In this document: positions 31,601 to 47,400 of the stretch, piece after piece
Numbering within the stretch: position 1 is the first letter of the stretch
Layout of the letters: each line of letters begins with the position of its first letter
Assembly (NCBI GenBank): GCA_947650365.1
Contig: CANTAL010000099.1
Span: 744,001 to 808,000, forward strand
Reading direction: 5' to 3'
DNA: 64,000 nucleotides
Source of the DNA: Chamaelirium japonicum
Taxonomy: Eukaryota > Streptophyta > Magnoliopsida > Liliales > Melanthiaceae
The notes under the pieces: model-generated
Databases searched by the model: none
What the model was told of the DNA's origin: nothing
Seen by the model: only the letters and a program-made list of their open reading frames with translations
Program-made: the position numbers and the translations under genes

Positions 31601-34600
31601 AATGGATCGTGCGAATGAATTAAAATGGATCGTATCAATGAATTAGAATGGATCATGCTAATGAATTAGAATGGATCATGCTAATGAATTAGAATGGATT
31701 GTACGAATGAAATAGAATGGATTGTACGAATGAGATAGAATGGATCGTACGAATGAATTAGAATGGATACATTCATGCGAATGAATTAGAATGGATCATA
31801 CGAATGAATTAGAATGGATTCATTCGTGTGAATGAATTAGAATGGATCGTACGAATGAGTAAGAATGGATCGTACGAATGAATTAGAATGGATTGAATTA
31901 GAATGAATCGTACGAATGAATTAGAATGGATCGTACGAATGAATTAGAATGGATCATACGAATGAATTAGAATGGATTGAATTAGAATGAATCGTACGAA
32001 TGAATTAGAATGAATCATACCGTACGAATGAATTAGAATGGATCATACGAAGGAATTAGAATGGATCGTACGAATGAATTAGAATGGATCGTACGAATGA
32101 ATTAGAATGGATTGTGCTAATGAATTAGAATGGATCGTGCGAATGAATTAGAATGGATCATGCGAATGAATTAGAATGGATCGTACGAATGAATTAGAAT
32201 GGATCGTATGAATGAATTAGAATGGATTGTATGAATTAGAATGGATACCTTCGTGCAAATGAAATAGAATGGATCGTACGAATGAATTACAGTAGATTGT
32301 GCGAATGGATTAGAATGGATCATACGATTGAGTAAGAATGGATTGTACGAATGAAATAGATTAGATCGTACGAATGAATTAGAATGGATCGTACGAATGA
32401 ATTAGAATGGATCGTTCGAATGAATTAGAATAGATTATGCGAATGACTTAGAATGGATCGTACGAATGAATTAGAATGGATCGTACGAATGAATTAGAAT
32501 GGATCGTACGAATGAATTAGAATGGATCGTATGAATGAATTAGAATGGATCGTGCGAATGAATTAGAATGGATCATACGAATGAAATAGAATGGATTCGC
32601 ACGAATGTATCCATTCTAATTCATTTGTACGATCCATTCTAATTCATTCGTACAATTCATTCTAATTCATTCGCACGATCCATTCGCATTCACTCAAACG
32701 ATCCATTCTAATTCATTCATACAATCCATTCTAATTCTTTTGCACGAATGTATCCATTCTAATTCATTCGTATGATCTATTCTAATTCATTCGTATGATC
32801 CATTCTAATTCCTTCGTACGATCCATTTTAATTCATTCGCACGATCCATTCTAATTCATTCATACGATCCATTCTAATTCATTCGTACGATCCAATCTAA
32901 TTTCTTCGTATGATCTATTCTAATTCCTTCGTACGATCCATTCTAATTCATTCATACGATCTATTCTAATTCTTTCGCACGAATGTATCCATTCTAATTC
33001 ATTCGTACGATCCATTCTAATTCCTTCGTACGATCCATATTCTAATTCATTCGTACGATCCATTCTAATTTATTCGTACAATCCATTCTAATTCATTCGC
33101 ACGAATGTATCCATTCTAATTCATTCGTACGATCCATTCTACGAATTAGAATGGATCGTATGAATGAATTAGAATGGATCGTGCGAATAAATTAGAATGA
33201 ATCGTATGAATGAATTAGAATAGATTGTGCGAATGAATTAGAAACGATCGTACGAATGAATTAGAATGGATACATTCGTGCGAATGAATTAGAATGGATC
33301 ATACGAATGAATTAGAATGGATCATATGAATGAATTAGAATGGATCGTACGAATGGATTATAGTGGATACATTTATGCGAATGAATTAGAATGGATCATA
33401 CGAATGAATTAGAATGGATTCATTCGTGCGAATGAATTAGAATGGATCGTACGAATGAGTAAGAATGGATCGTACAAATGAATTAGAATGGATTGAATTA
33501 GAATGAATCATACAAATAAATTAGAATGGATCGTACGAATGAATTGGAATGGATCATACGAATGAAATAGAATGGATCATATGAATGAATTAGAATGGAT
33601 CATGCGAATGAATTATAATGGATCGTACGAATGAATTAGAATAGATTGTGCGAATGAATTAGAATGGATCGTGTGAATGAATTAGAATGGATCGTACGAA
33701 TGAATTAGAATAGATCGTGCGAATGAATTAGAATGGATCGTACGAATGAATTAGAATGGATCGTACTAATGAATTAGAATGGATCGTATGAATGAATTAG
33801 AATGGATCGTGTGAATGAATTAGAATGGTTCGTACGAATGAAATAGAATGGATTCGCACGAATGTATCCATTCTAATTCATTCGTACGATCCATTCTAAT
33901 TCATTCGTACAATCCATTCTAATTCATTCGCACGATCCATTCGCATTCACTCAAACGATCCATTCTAATTCATTCATATGATCCATTCTAATTCATTCGT
34001 ACGATCCATTCTAATTCATTCGTACGATCCATTCTAATTCATTCGCACAATCTATTCTAATTCATTCGTACGATCCATTCTAATTCATTCGCACGATCCA
34101 TTCTAATTCATTCATACGATCCATTCTATTTCATTCGTACGATCCATTCTAATTCTTTCGCACGATCCATTCTAATTCATTCATACGATCCATTCTAATT
34201 CATTCGTATGTATCCATTCTAATTCATTCATACGATCCATTCTAATTCTACGATCCATTCTTACTCATTCGTATTATCCATTTTAATTCATTCACACGAA
34301 TGTATCAGCTCTAATTCATTCATACGATCCATTCTAATTCCTTCGTACGATCCGTTCTAATTCATTCGTACGATCCATTCTAATTCATTCGCACGATCGA
34401 TTCTAATTCATTCGTACGATCCATTCTATTTCATTCATACGATCCATTCTAATTCATTCATACGATCTATTCTAATTCTTTCGCACGAATGTATCCATTC
34501 TATTTCATTCGTACGATCCTTTCTAATTCATTCGTACGATCCATTCTAATTCCTTCGTACGATCCATATTCTAATTCATTCGCACGATCCATATTCTAAT

Positions 34601-37600
34601 TCATTCGCACGATCCATTCTAATTCATGCATACGATCCATTCTAATTCATTCGTACGATCCATTCTAATTCATTCGTACGATCCATTCTAATTCATTCGC
34701 ACAATCTATTCTAATTCATTCGTATGATCCATTCTAATTCATTCGCACGATCCATTCTAATTCATTCATACGATCCATTCTATTTCATTCGTACGATCCA
34801 TTCTTACTCATTCGTACGATCCATTCTAATTCATTTGCACGAAGGTATCCATTCTAATTCATTCGTACTATCCATTCTAATTCCTTCGTACGATCCATTC
34901 TAATTCATTCGCACGATCCATTCTAATTCATTAATACGATCCAATCTAATTCATTCATACGATCTTTTCTAATTAGAATGGATCGTACGAATGAATTAGA
35001 ATGGATCATGCGATGAATTAGAATGGATCGTGCGAATGAATTAGAATGGATCGTACGAATGAAATAGAATGGATTGTACGAATGAGATAGAATAGATCGT
35101 ACGAATGAATTAGAATGGATACATTCATGCGAATGAATTAGAATGGATCATATCAATGAATTAGAATGGATCGTGCGAATGAATTAGAATGGATTGTACG
35201 AATGAATTAGAATGGATCGTATGAATGAATTAGAATGGATCATTCGAATGAATTAGAATAGATTGTGCGAATGAATTAGAATGGATCGTACGAATGAATT
35301 AGAATGGATCGTGCGAATAAATTAGAATGGATCGTATGAATGAATTAGAATGGATCGTGCGAATGAATTAGAATATAGATCGTACGAATGAATTAGAATG
35401 GATCGTGCGAATGAATTCGAATGTATCCTTTCTAATTCATTTGTACGATCCATTCTAATTCATTCGTACGATCCATTCTAATTCATTCGTACGATCCATT
35501 CGAATTCATTCGCACGATCCATTCTAATTCATTCGCACGATCCATTCTAATTCATTCGTACAATCCATTCTAATTCTTATTGCACGAATGTATCCATTCT
35601 AATTCATTCGTACGATCCATTCTAATTCATTCGTACGATCCATTCTAATTCATTCGCACAATCCATTCTAATTCATTCACACTCATACGATCCATTCTAA
35701 TTCATTCGCACGAATGTATCCTTTCTAATTCATTCGCACGATCCATTCTAATTCATTCGCACAATCTATTCTAATTCATTCGAATGATCCATTCTAAGTC
35801 ATTCGTACGATCCATTCTAATTCATTCGTACGATCCATTCTAATTCATTCGCACGATCCATTCTATTTCATTCGTACGATCCATTCTAATTCATTCGCAC
35901 GAATGTATCCATTCCAATTCATTCGTACGATCCATTCTAATTCATTCGCACAATCTATTCTAATTCATTCGTACGATCAATTCTAATTCATTCGCACGTA
36001 TCCATTCTAATTCATTCATACGATCCATTCGATTTCATTCGTACGATCCATTCTTACTCATTCGTACGATCCATTCTAATTCATTCGCACAATCTATACG
36101 TTCCATTCTAATTCATTCGTAAGATCCATTCTAATTCATTCGCACAATCTATACATTCCATTCTAATTCATTCGTAAGATCCATTCTAATTCATTTGCAC
36201 GATCCGAATGAATTAGAATGGATCGTACGAATGAATTAGAATGGATTGTATGAATGAATTAGAGTGGATCATATGAATGAATTAGAATGGATCGTATGAA
36301 TGAATTAGAATGGATCGTGTGAATGAATTAGAATGGATCGTGCGAATGAATTAGAATGGATCATACGAATGAATTAGAATGGGTCGTACGAATGAATTAG
36401 ATTGGATACACGATCCAGATCCATTCTAATTCATTCGCACAATCTATTCTAATTCATTCGTAGGATCCATTCTAATTCATTACTACGATCCATTCTAATT
36501 CATTCGTACGATCCATTCTAATTCATTCATACGATCCATTCTAATTCATTCCTACGATCCATTCTAATTCTTTCGTACGATCCATTCTAATTCATTCGTA
36601 CGATCCATTCTAATTCATTCGTACGATCCATTCTAATTCCTTCGTATGATCCATTCTAATTCATTCGTACGGTATGATTCATTCTAATTCATTCGTACGA
36701 TTCATTCTAATTCAATCCATTCTAATTCATTCGTACGATCCATTCTAATTCATTCGTACAATCCATTCTAATTCATTCGTACGATTCATTCTAATTCAAT
36801 CCATTCTAATTCATTCGTACGATCCATTCTTACTCATTCGTACGATCCATTCTAATTCATTCGCACGAATGAATCCATTCTAATTCATTCGTATGATCCA
36901 TTCTAATTCATTCGCATGAATGTATCCATTCTAATTCATTCGTACGATCCATTCTATCTCATTCGTACAATCCATTCTATTTCATTCGTACGAGCCATTC
37001 TAATTCATTCGCACAATCCATTCTAATTCATTCGCATCACATGAATTAGAATGGATCGTACGAAGGAATTAGAATGGATCGTATGAATGAATTAGATTGG
37101 ATCGTATTAATGAATTAGAATGGATCGTATGAATGAATTAGATTGGATCGTATGAATGAATTAGAATGGATCTTGCGAATGAATTAGAATGGATCGTACG
37201 AATGAAATAGAATGGATTGTACGAATGAATTAGAGTAGATCGTGCGAATGAATTAGAATGGATCGTACGAATGAATTAGAATGGATCATATGAATGAATT
37301 AGAATGGATCGTACGTATGAATTAGAATGGATCGTGCGAATGAATTAGAATGGATCGTATGAATGAATTAGAGTAGATACATTTGTACGAAGGAATTAGA
37401 ATGGATCGTACGAATGAATTAGAATGGATTATATGAATGAATTAGAATGGATCGTACGAATGAATTAGAATACGATCCATCCTAATTCATTCGCACGAAT
37501 GTATCCATTCTAATTCATTCGTACAATTAATTCTATTTCATTCGTAGGATCCATTCTAATTCATTCGTACGATCCATTCTAATTCATTCGCACGATCCAT

Positions 37601-40600
37601 TCTAATTCATTCATACGATCCAATCTAATTCATTCATACGATCCATTCTATTTCATTCATACGATCCATTTTAATTCATTCGCACGATCCATTCTAATTC
37701 ATTCATACGATCCATTCTAATTCATTTGTACGATCCATTCTAATTTCTTCGTATGATCTATTCTAATTCCTTCGTACGATCCATTCTAATTCCTTCGTAC
37801 GATCCATTCAAATTCATTCGCACGAATCTATCCATTCTAATTCATTTAGAATGGATTGTACGAATGAGGTAGAATGGATCGTACGAATGAATTAGAATGG
37901 ATACATTCATGCGAATGAATTAGAATGGATCATACGAATGAATTAGATTGGATTCATTCGTGCAAATGAATTAGAATGGATCGTACGAATGAGAAAGAAT
38001 GGATCGTACGAATGAATTAGAATGGATTGAATTAGAATGAATCGTACGAATGAATTAGAATGAATCATACCGTACGAATGAATTAGAATGGATCATATGA
38101 ATGAATTAGAATGGATCGTACGAATGAATTAGAATGGATCGTACGAATGAATTAGAATGGATACATTCGTGCGAATCCATTCTATTTCATTCGTACGATC
38201 CATTCTATTTCATTCGCACGATCCATTCTAATTCATTCATACGATCCATTCTAATTCATTCATACGATCCATTCTTACTCATTCGTACGATCCATTCTAA
38301 TTCATTCGTACGATCCAATCTAATTCATTCATACGATCCATTCAAATTCATTAATACGATCCACGTACGAATGAATTAGAATGGATTGAATTAGAATGAA
38401 TCGTACGAATGAAATAGAATGGATCGTACGAATGAATTAGAATGGATCGTACGAATGAATTAGAATGGATTGAATTAGAATGAATCGTACGAATGAATTA
38501 GAATGAATCATACCGTACGAATGAATTAGAATGGATCATACGAAGGAATTAGAATGGATAATGCGAATGAATTAGAATGAATCGTACGAATGAATTAGAA
38601 TGGATCGTATGAATGAATTAGAATGGATCGTAGTAATGAATTAGAATGGATGCTACGAATGAATTAGAATAGATCGTACGAATGAGTAAGAATGGATCAT
38701 ACGAATGAAATAGAATGGATCGTATGAATGAATTAGAATGGATCATGCGAATGAATTAGAATGGATCGTACGAATGAATTAGAATGGATCGTACGAATGA
38801 ATTAGAATGGATCGTACGAATGAATTAGAATGGATCGTGCGAATGAATTAGAATGGATCGTACGAATGAATTAGAATGGATCGTTAGAATGAATTAGAAT
38901 AGATTGTGCGAATGAATTAGAATGGATCGTACGAATGAATTAGAAAGGATACATTCGTGCGAATGAATTAGGATGGATCGTATGAGTGTGAATGAATTAG
39001 AATGGATCGTGCGAATTTATTAGAATGGATCGTATTAATGAATTAGAATGGATCGTGCGAATGAATTAGAATGGATCGTACGAATGAGTAAGAATGGATT
39101 GTGCGAATGAATTAGAATGGATCATATGAATGAATTAGAATGGATCGTATGAATGAATTAGAATGGATCGTGCGAATAAATTAGATTGGATCGTATGAAT
39201 GAATTAGAATAGATTGTGCGAATGAATTAGAATGGATCGTACGAATGAATTAGAATTGATACATTCGTGCGAATGAATTAGAATGGATCGTATGAATGAA
39301 TTAGAATCGATCTTATGAATGAATTAGAATGGATCATGCGAATGAATTAGAATGGATCGTGCGAATGAATTAGAATGGGTCGTACGAATGAAATAGAATG
39401 GATTGTACGAATGAGATAGAGTGGATCGTACGAATGAATTAGAATGGATACATTCATGCGAATGAATTAGAATGGATCATACGAATGAATTAGAATGGAT
39501 TCATTTGTGCGAATGAATTAGAATGGATCGTACGAATGAGTAAGAATGGATCGTACGAATGAATTAGAATGGATTGAATTAGAATGAATCGTACGAATGA
39601 ATTAGAATGGATCGTATGAATTAGAATGGATACATTCGTGCGAATCCATTCTATTTCTTTCGTACAATCCATTCTAATTCATTCGCACGATCCATTCTAA
39701 TTCATTCATACGATCCCTTCTAATTCATTCGCACGATCCATTCTAATTCATTCATACGATCCATTCTAATTCATTCGTACGATCCATTCTAATTCATTCG
39801 TACGATCCATTCTAATTCATTCGCACAATCTATTCTAATTCATTCGTACGATCCATTCTAATTCATTCGCACGATCCATTCTAATTCATTCATACGATCC
39901 ATTCTATTTCATTCGTACGATCCATTCTTACTCATTCGTACGATCCATTCTAATTCATTTGCACGAAGGTATCCATTCTAATTCATTCGTACTATCCATT
40001 CTAATTCCTTCGTACGATCCATTCTAATTCCTTCGTACGATCCATTCTAATTCATTTGTACGATTCATTCTAATTCAATCCATTCTAATTCATTCGTACG
40101 ATCCATTCTTACTCATTCGTACGATCCATTTTAATTCATTCGCACGAATGAATCCATTCTAATTTATTCGTATGATCCATTCCAATTCATTAGCATGAAT
40201 GTATCCATTCTAATTCATTCGTACGATCCATTCTATCATATTCATACAATCCATTCTATTTCATTCGCACAATCTATTCTAATTCATTCATACGATCCAT
40301 TATAATTTATTCGCACGATCCATTCTAATTCATTCATACGATCCATTCTAATTCATTCATACGATCCATTCTAATTCATTCGTACGATCCATTCTAATTC
40401 ATTCATACGATCCATTCTAATTCATTCGTACGATCTATTCTAATTCATTCGTACGATCCATTCTAATTTATTCGCACAATCTATTCTAATTCATTCGTAC
40501 GATCCATTCTAATTCATTCGCACAATCTATTCTAATTCATTCGTACGATCCATTCTAATTCATTCGCACGATCCATTCTAATTCATTCATACGATCCATT

Positions 40601-40965
40601 CTATTTCATTCATACGATCCATTCTTACTCATTCGTACGATCCATTCTAATTCATTTGCACGAAGGTATCCATTCTAATTCATTCGTACTATCCATTCTA
40701 ATTCCTTCGTACGATCCATTCTAATTCCTTCGTACGATCCATTCTAATTCATTCGTACGATCCATTCTAATTCATTCGTACGATCCATTCTAATTCATTC
40801 GCACGACCCATTCTAATTCATTCGCACGAACCATTCTAATTCATTCGTACGATCCATTCTAATTCATTTATACGATCCAATCTAATTCATTCATACAATC
40901 CATTCTAATTTTTTCGCACGAATGTATCCATTCTAATTCATTCTAATTCATTCTAATTCATACGA

Positions 40966-43900
40966 GTGAAATGGAATGGATTGTATGAATGAGATAGAAT
41001 GGATCGTACGAATGAATTAGAATGGATACATTCATGCGAATGAATTAGAATGGATCATACGAATGAATTAGAATGGATTCATTCGTGCGAATGAATTAGA
41101 ATGGATCGTACGAATGAGTAAGAATGGATCGTACGAATGAATTAGAATGGATTGAATTAGAATGAATCGTACGAATGAATTAGAATGGATCGTACGAATG
41201 AATTAGAATGGATCGTACGAATGAATTAGAATGGATTGAATTAGAATGAATCGTACGAATGAATTAGAATGAATCATACCGTACGAATGAATTAGAATGG
41301 ATCATACGAAGGAATTAGAATGGATCGTACGAATGAATTAGAATGGATCGTACGAATGAATTAGAATGGATCGTACGAAGGAATTAGAATGGATCGTACG
41401 AAGGAATTAGACTGGATAGTATGAATGAATTAGAATGGATACCTTCGTGCAAATGAATTAGGATGGATCGTACGAATGAGTAAGAATGGATCGTACGAAT
41501 GAAATAGAATGGATCGTATGAATGAATTAGAATGGATTGTACGAATGAATTAGAATGGATCGTACGAATGAATTAGAATGGATACATTCGTGCGAATGAA
41601 TTAGAATGGATCGTATGAATGAATTAGAATCGATCGTACGAATGAATTAGAATGGATCATGCGAATGAATTAGAATGGATCGTGCGAATGAATTAGAATG
41701 GATCGTATGAATGAAATAGAATGGATTGTATGAATGAGATAGAATGGATCGTACGAATGAATTAGAATGGATACATTCATGCGAATGAATTAGAATGGAT
41801 CATACGAATGAATTAGAATGGATTCATTCGCACGAATGAATTAGAATAGATTGTGCGAATGAATTAGAATGGATCGTACGAATGAATTAGAATGGATACA
41901 TTCATGCGAATGAATTAGAATGGATCGTATGAATGAATTAGAATGGATCGTATGAGTGAATTAGAATGGATACGAAGGAATTAGAATGGATCGTACGAAG
42001 GAATTAGAATGGATAGTACGAATGAATTAGAATGGATCATGCTAATGAATTAGAATTGATCGTACGAATGAATTAGAATAGATTGTGCGAATGAATTAGA
42101 ATGGATCGTACGAATGAATTGGAATGGATACATTCGTGCGAATGAATTAGAATGGATCATATGAATGAATTAGAATGGATCGTTTGAGTGAATGCGAATG
42201 GATCGTGCGAATGAATTAGAATGGATTGTACGAATGAATTAGAATGGATCGTACGAATGAATTAGAATGGATTGAATTATAATGAATTAGAATGAATTAG
42301 AATGGATACATTCGTGCGAAAGAATTAGAATGGATCGTATGAATGAATTAGATTGGATCGTATAAATGAATTAGAATGGATCGTACGAATGAATTAGAAT
42401 GGATCGTGCGAATGAATTAGAATGGATCGTGCGAATGAATTAGAATGGATCGTACGAATGAATTAGAATGGATCGGACGAATGAATTAGAATGGATCGTA
42501 CGAAGGAATTAGAATGGATCGTACGAAGGAATTAGAATGGATAGTACGAATGAATTAGAATGGATACCTTCGTGCAAATGAATTAGAATGGATCGTACGA
42601 ATGAGTAAGAATGGATCGTACGAATGAAATAGAATGGATCGTATGAATGAATTAGAATGGATCGTGCGAATGAATTAGAATGAATCGTACGAATGAATTA
42701 GAATAGATTGTGCGAATGAATTAGAATGGATCGTACGAATGAATTAGAATAGAATGTGCGAATGAATTAGAATGGATCGTACGAATGAATTAGAATGGAT
42801 CGTACGAATGAATTAGAATGGATCATATGAATGAATTAGAATGGATCGTACGAATGAATTAGAATGGATCGTATGAATGAATTAGAATGGATCGTATGAA
42901 TGAATTAGAATGGATCGTGCGAATAAATTAGAATGGATCGTATGAATGAATTAGAATAGATTGTGCGAATGAAATAGAATGGATTGTACGAATGAGATAG
43001 AATGGATCGTACGAATGAATTAGAATGGATACATTCATGCTAATGAATTAGAATGGATCATACGAATGAATTAGAATGGATTCATTCGTGCGAATGAATT
43101 AGAATGGATCGTACGAATGAGTAAGAATGGATCGTACGAATGAATTAGAATGGATTGAATTAGAATGAATCGTACGAATGAATTAGATTGGATCGTACGA
43201 AGGAATTAGAATGGATCATACGAATGAGTAAGAATGGATCGTACGAATGAATTAGAATGGATTGAATTAGAATGAATCGTGCGAATGAATTAGAATGGAT
43301 CGTACGAATGAATTAGAATGGATCGTACGAATGAATTAGAATGGATCGTACGAAGGAATTAGAATGGATAGTACGAATAAATTAGAATGGATACCTTCGT
43401 GCAAATGAATTAGAATGGATCGTACGAATGAATAAGAATGGATCGTACGAATGAAATAGAATGGATCGTATGAATGAATTAGAATGGATCGTGCGAATGA
43501 ATTAGAATGGATCGTACGAATGAATTAGAATAGATTATGCGAATGAATTAGAATGGATCGTACGAATGAATTAGAATAGATTGTGCGAATGAATTAGAAT
43601 GGATCGTACGAATGAATTAGAATGGATCGTATGAATGAATTAGAATGGATCGTATAAATGAATTAGAATCGATCGTACGAATGAATTAGAATGGATCGTA
43701 CGAATGAATTAGAATGGATCGTATGAATGAATTAGAATGGATCGTATGAATGAATTAGAATGGATCGTGCGAATAAATTAGAATGGATCGTATGAATGAA
43801 TTAGAATAGATTGTGCGAATGAAATAGAATGGATTGTACGAATGAGATAGAATGGATCGTACGAATGAATTTGAATGGATACATTCATGCTAATGAATTA

Positions 43901-44442
43901 GAATGGATCATACGAATGAATTAGAATGGATTCATTCGTGCGAATGAATTAGAATTGATCGTACGAATGAGTAAGAATGGATCGTACGAATGAATTAGAA
44001 TGGATTGAATTAGAATGAATCGTACGAATGAATTAGAATGGATCGTACGAAAGAATTAGAATGGATCGTACGAAGGAATTAGAATGGATAGTACGAATGA
44101 ATTAGAATGGATACCTTCGTGCAAATGAATTAGAATGGATCGTACGAATGAGTAAGAATGGATCGTACGAATGAAATAGAATGGATCGTATGAATGAATT
44201 AGAATGGATCGTGCGAATGAATTAGAATGGATCGTACGAAAGAATTAGAATAGATTGTGCGAATGAATTAGAATGGATCGTACGAATGAATTAGAATGGA
44301 TCGTACGAATGAATTAGAATGGATCGTATGAATGAATTACAATGGATCGTGCGAATGAATTAGAATGGATCGTATGAATGAATTAGAATGGATCGTGCAA
44401 ATGAATTAGAATGGATCGTACGAATGAAATAGAATGGATTCG
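40966..44442 (+). repeat. Longest forward satellite block with 0.7-0.85-kb internal duplications
   Basis: About 3.5 kb in constant F orientation. The marker GGATACCTTCGTGCAAATG recurs at about 42562, 43389 and 44109. The variant series GAATAAATTAG ... GAATGAGATAG ... ACATTCATGCTAATG recurs about 0.85 kb apart (42920 and 43770), so long segments were copied as units. Confidence 0.85.
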
Positions 44443-47400
44443 CATGAATGTATCCATTCTAATTCATACGATCCATTCTAATTCTTTCGTGCGATTCATT
44501 CTAATTCAATCCATTCTAATTCATTCGTACGATCCATTCTTACTCATTCGTACGATCCATTCTAATTCATTCGCACGAATGAATCCATTCTAATTCATTC
44601 GTATGATCCATTCTAATTCATTCGCATAAATGTATCCATTCTAATTCATTCGTACGATCCATTCTATCTCATTCGTACAATCCATTCTATTTCATTCGTA
44701 CGATCCATTCTAATTCATTCACACGATCTATTCTAATTCATTCGCAAGATCCATTCTAATTCATTCGTACGATCGATTCTAATTCATTCATACGATCCAT
44801 TCTAATTCATTCGCACGAATATATCTATTCTAATTCATTCGTACGATCCATTCTAATTCATTCGCACAATCTATTCTAATTCATTCATATGATCCATTCT
44901 AATTTATTCACACGATCCATTCTAATTCATTCATACGATCCATTCTAATTCATTCATATGATCCATTCTAATTCATTCGCACGATCCATTCTTACACATT
45001 CGTACGATCCATTCTAATTCATTCGCATGATCCATTCTAATTCATTAATACGATCCATTCTAATTCATTCGCACGATCCATTCTAATTCATTCACACTCA
45101 TACGATCCTTTCTAATTCATTCGCACGAATGTATCCATTCTAATTCATTCGCACGATCCATTCTAATTTATTCGCACAATCTATTCTAATTCATTCGCAC
45201 GATCCATTCTTATTCATTCGTACGATCCATTCTAATTCATTCGTACGATCCATTCTAATTCATTCGTACGATCCATTCTAATTCATTCGTACGATCCATT
45301 CTAATTCATTCGCACAATCGATTCTAATTCATTCGTACGATCCATTCTAATTCATTCGCACGATCCATTTTAATTCATTCGTACGATTCATTCTAATTCA
45401 TTCGTACGATCCATTCTAATTCATTCGTATCCATTCTAATTCATTCGCATAATCTATTCTAATTCATTCGTACGATCCATTCTAATTCATTCATACGATC
45501 CATTCTAATTCATTCGTACGATTCATTCTAATTCATTCGCATTATCCATTCTAATTCCTTCATATGATCCATTCTAATTCATTCGTACGGCATGATTCAT
45601 TCTAATTCATTCGTACGATTCATTCTAATTCAATCCATTCTAATTCAATCCATTCTAATTCAATCCATTCTAACTCATTCGTACGATCCATTCTAATTCA
45701 TTCGTACGATCCATTCTAATTCATTCGTACGATTCATTCTAATTCAATCCATTCTAATTCAATCGTACGTGGATCGTATTAATGAATTTTAATGGATCGT
45801 ATGAATGAATTATATTGGATCGTATGAATGAATTAGAATGGATCGTATGAATGACTAAAGAATGGATCGTACGAATGAATTAGAATGGATTGAATTAGAA
45901 TGAATCGAACGAATGAATTAGAATGGATCGTACGAATGAATTAGAATGGATCGTGCGAATGAATTAGAATGGATCGTAGAATGGATCGTATGAATGAATT
46001 AGATTGGATCGTACGAATGAGTAAGAATAGATCATACGAATGAAATAGAATGGATCGTACGTATCAATTAGAATGGATACATTCGCATTCACTCATTCGT
46101 TCAATCCATTCGTACGAATGAATTAGAATGGATCGTATGAATGAATTAGAGTGGATACATTCGTACGAATGAATTAGAATGGATCGTACGAATGAATTAG
46201 ATTGGATCGTATTAATGAATTAGAATGGATCGTGCGAATGAATTAGAATGGATCTTACGAATGAATTAGAATGGAACGTATAGATTGTGCGAATGAATTA
46301 GAATGGATCGTACGAATAAATTAGAATGGATCGTACGAATGAATTAGAATTGATCATACGAATGAGTAAGAATGGATCGTACGAATGAAATAGAATGGAT
46401 CGTATGAAAGAATTAGAATGGATACGTGCGAATGAATTAGAATTGATCGTACGAATGAATTAGAATAGATTGTGCGAATGAATTAGAATGGATCGTACGA
46501 ATGAATTGGAATGGATACATTCGTGCGAATGAATTAGAATGGATCGTATGAATGAAATAGAATGGATCGTGCGAATGAATTAGAATGGATCGTACGAATG
46601 AATTAGAATGGATCGTACGAATGACTTAGAATGGATCGTTCGAATGAATTAGAATAGATTGTGCGAATGAATTAGAATGGATCGTACGAATGAATTAGAA
46701 AGGATACATTCGTGCGAATGAATTAGAATGGATCGTACGAATGAATTAGAATGGATCGTACGAATGAATTAGAATGGATCGTACGAATGAATTAGAATGG
46801 ATCGTACGAATGAATTAGAATGGATACATTCGTGCAAAAGAATTAGAATGGACTGTATGAATGAATTAGAATGGATCGTGCGAATGAATTAGAATGGATC
46901 GTGCGAATGAATTAGAATGGATCGTACAAATGAATTAGAATGGATCGTACGAATGAATTAGAAAGGATACATTCGAATTCATTCGTACGATCCATTCTAA
47001 TTCCTTCGTACGATCCATATTCTAATTCATTCGCACGATCCATTCTAATTCATTCATACGATCCATTCTAATTTATTCGCACGATCCATTCTAATTCATT
47101 CGTACGATCCATTCTAATTCATTCGCACAATCTATTCTAATTCATTCGAACGATCCATTCTAATTCATTCATACGATCCATTCTAATTCATTCGTACGAT
47201 CTATTCAATTTCATTCGTACAATCCTTTCTTACTCAATTGTATGATCCATTCTAATCCATTCGCACAATTTATTCTAATTCATTCGCACGATCCATTCTA
47301 ATTCATTCGCAGGATCCATTCTAATTCATTCATACGATCGATTCTAATTCATTCATACGATCCATTCTAATTCATTCGCACGAATGTATCCATTCTAATT

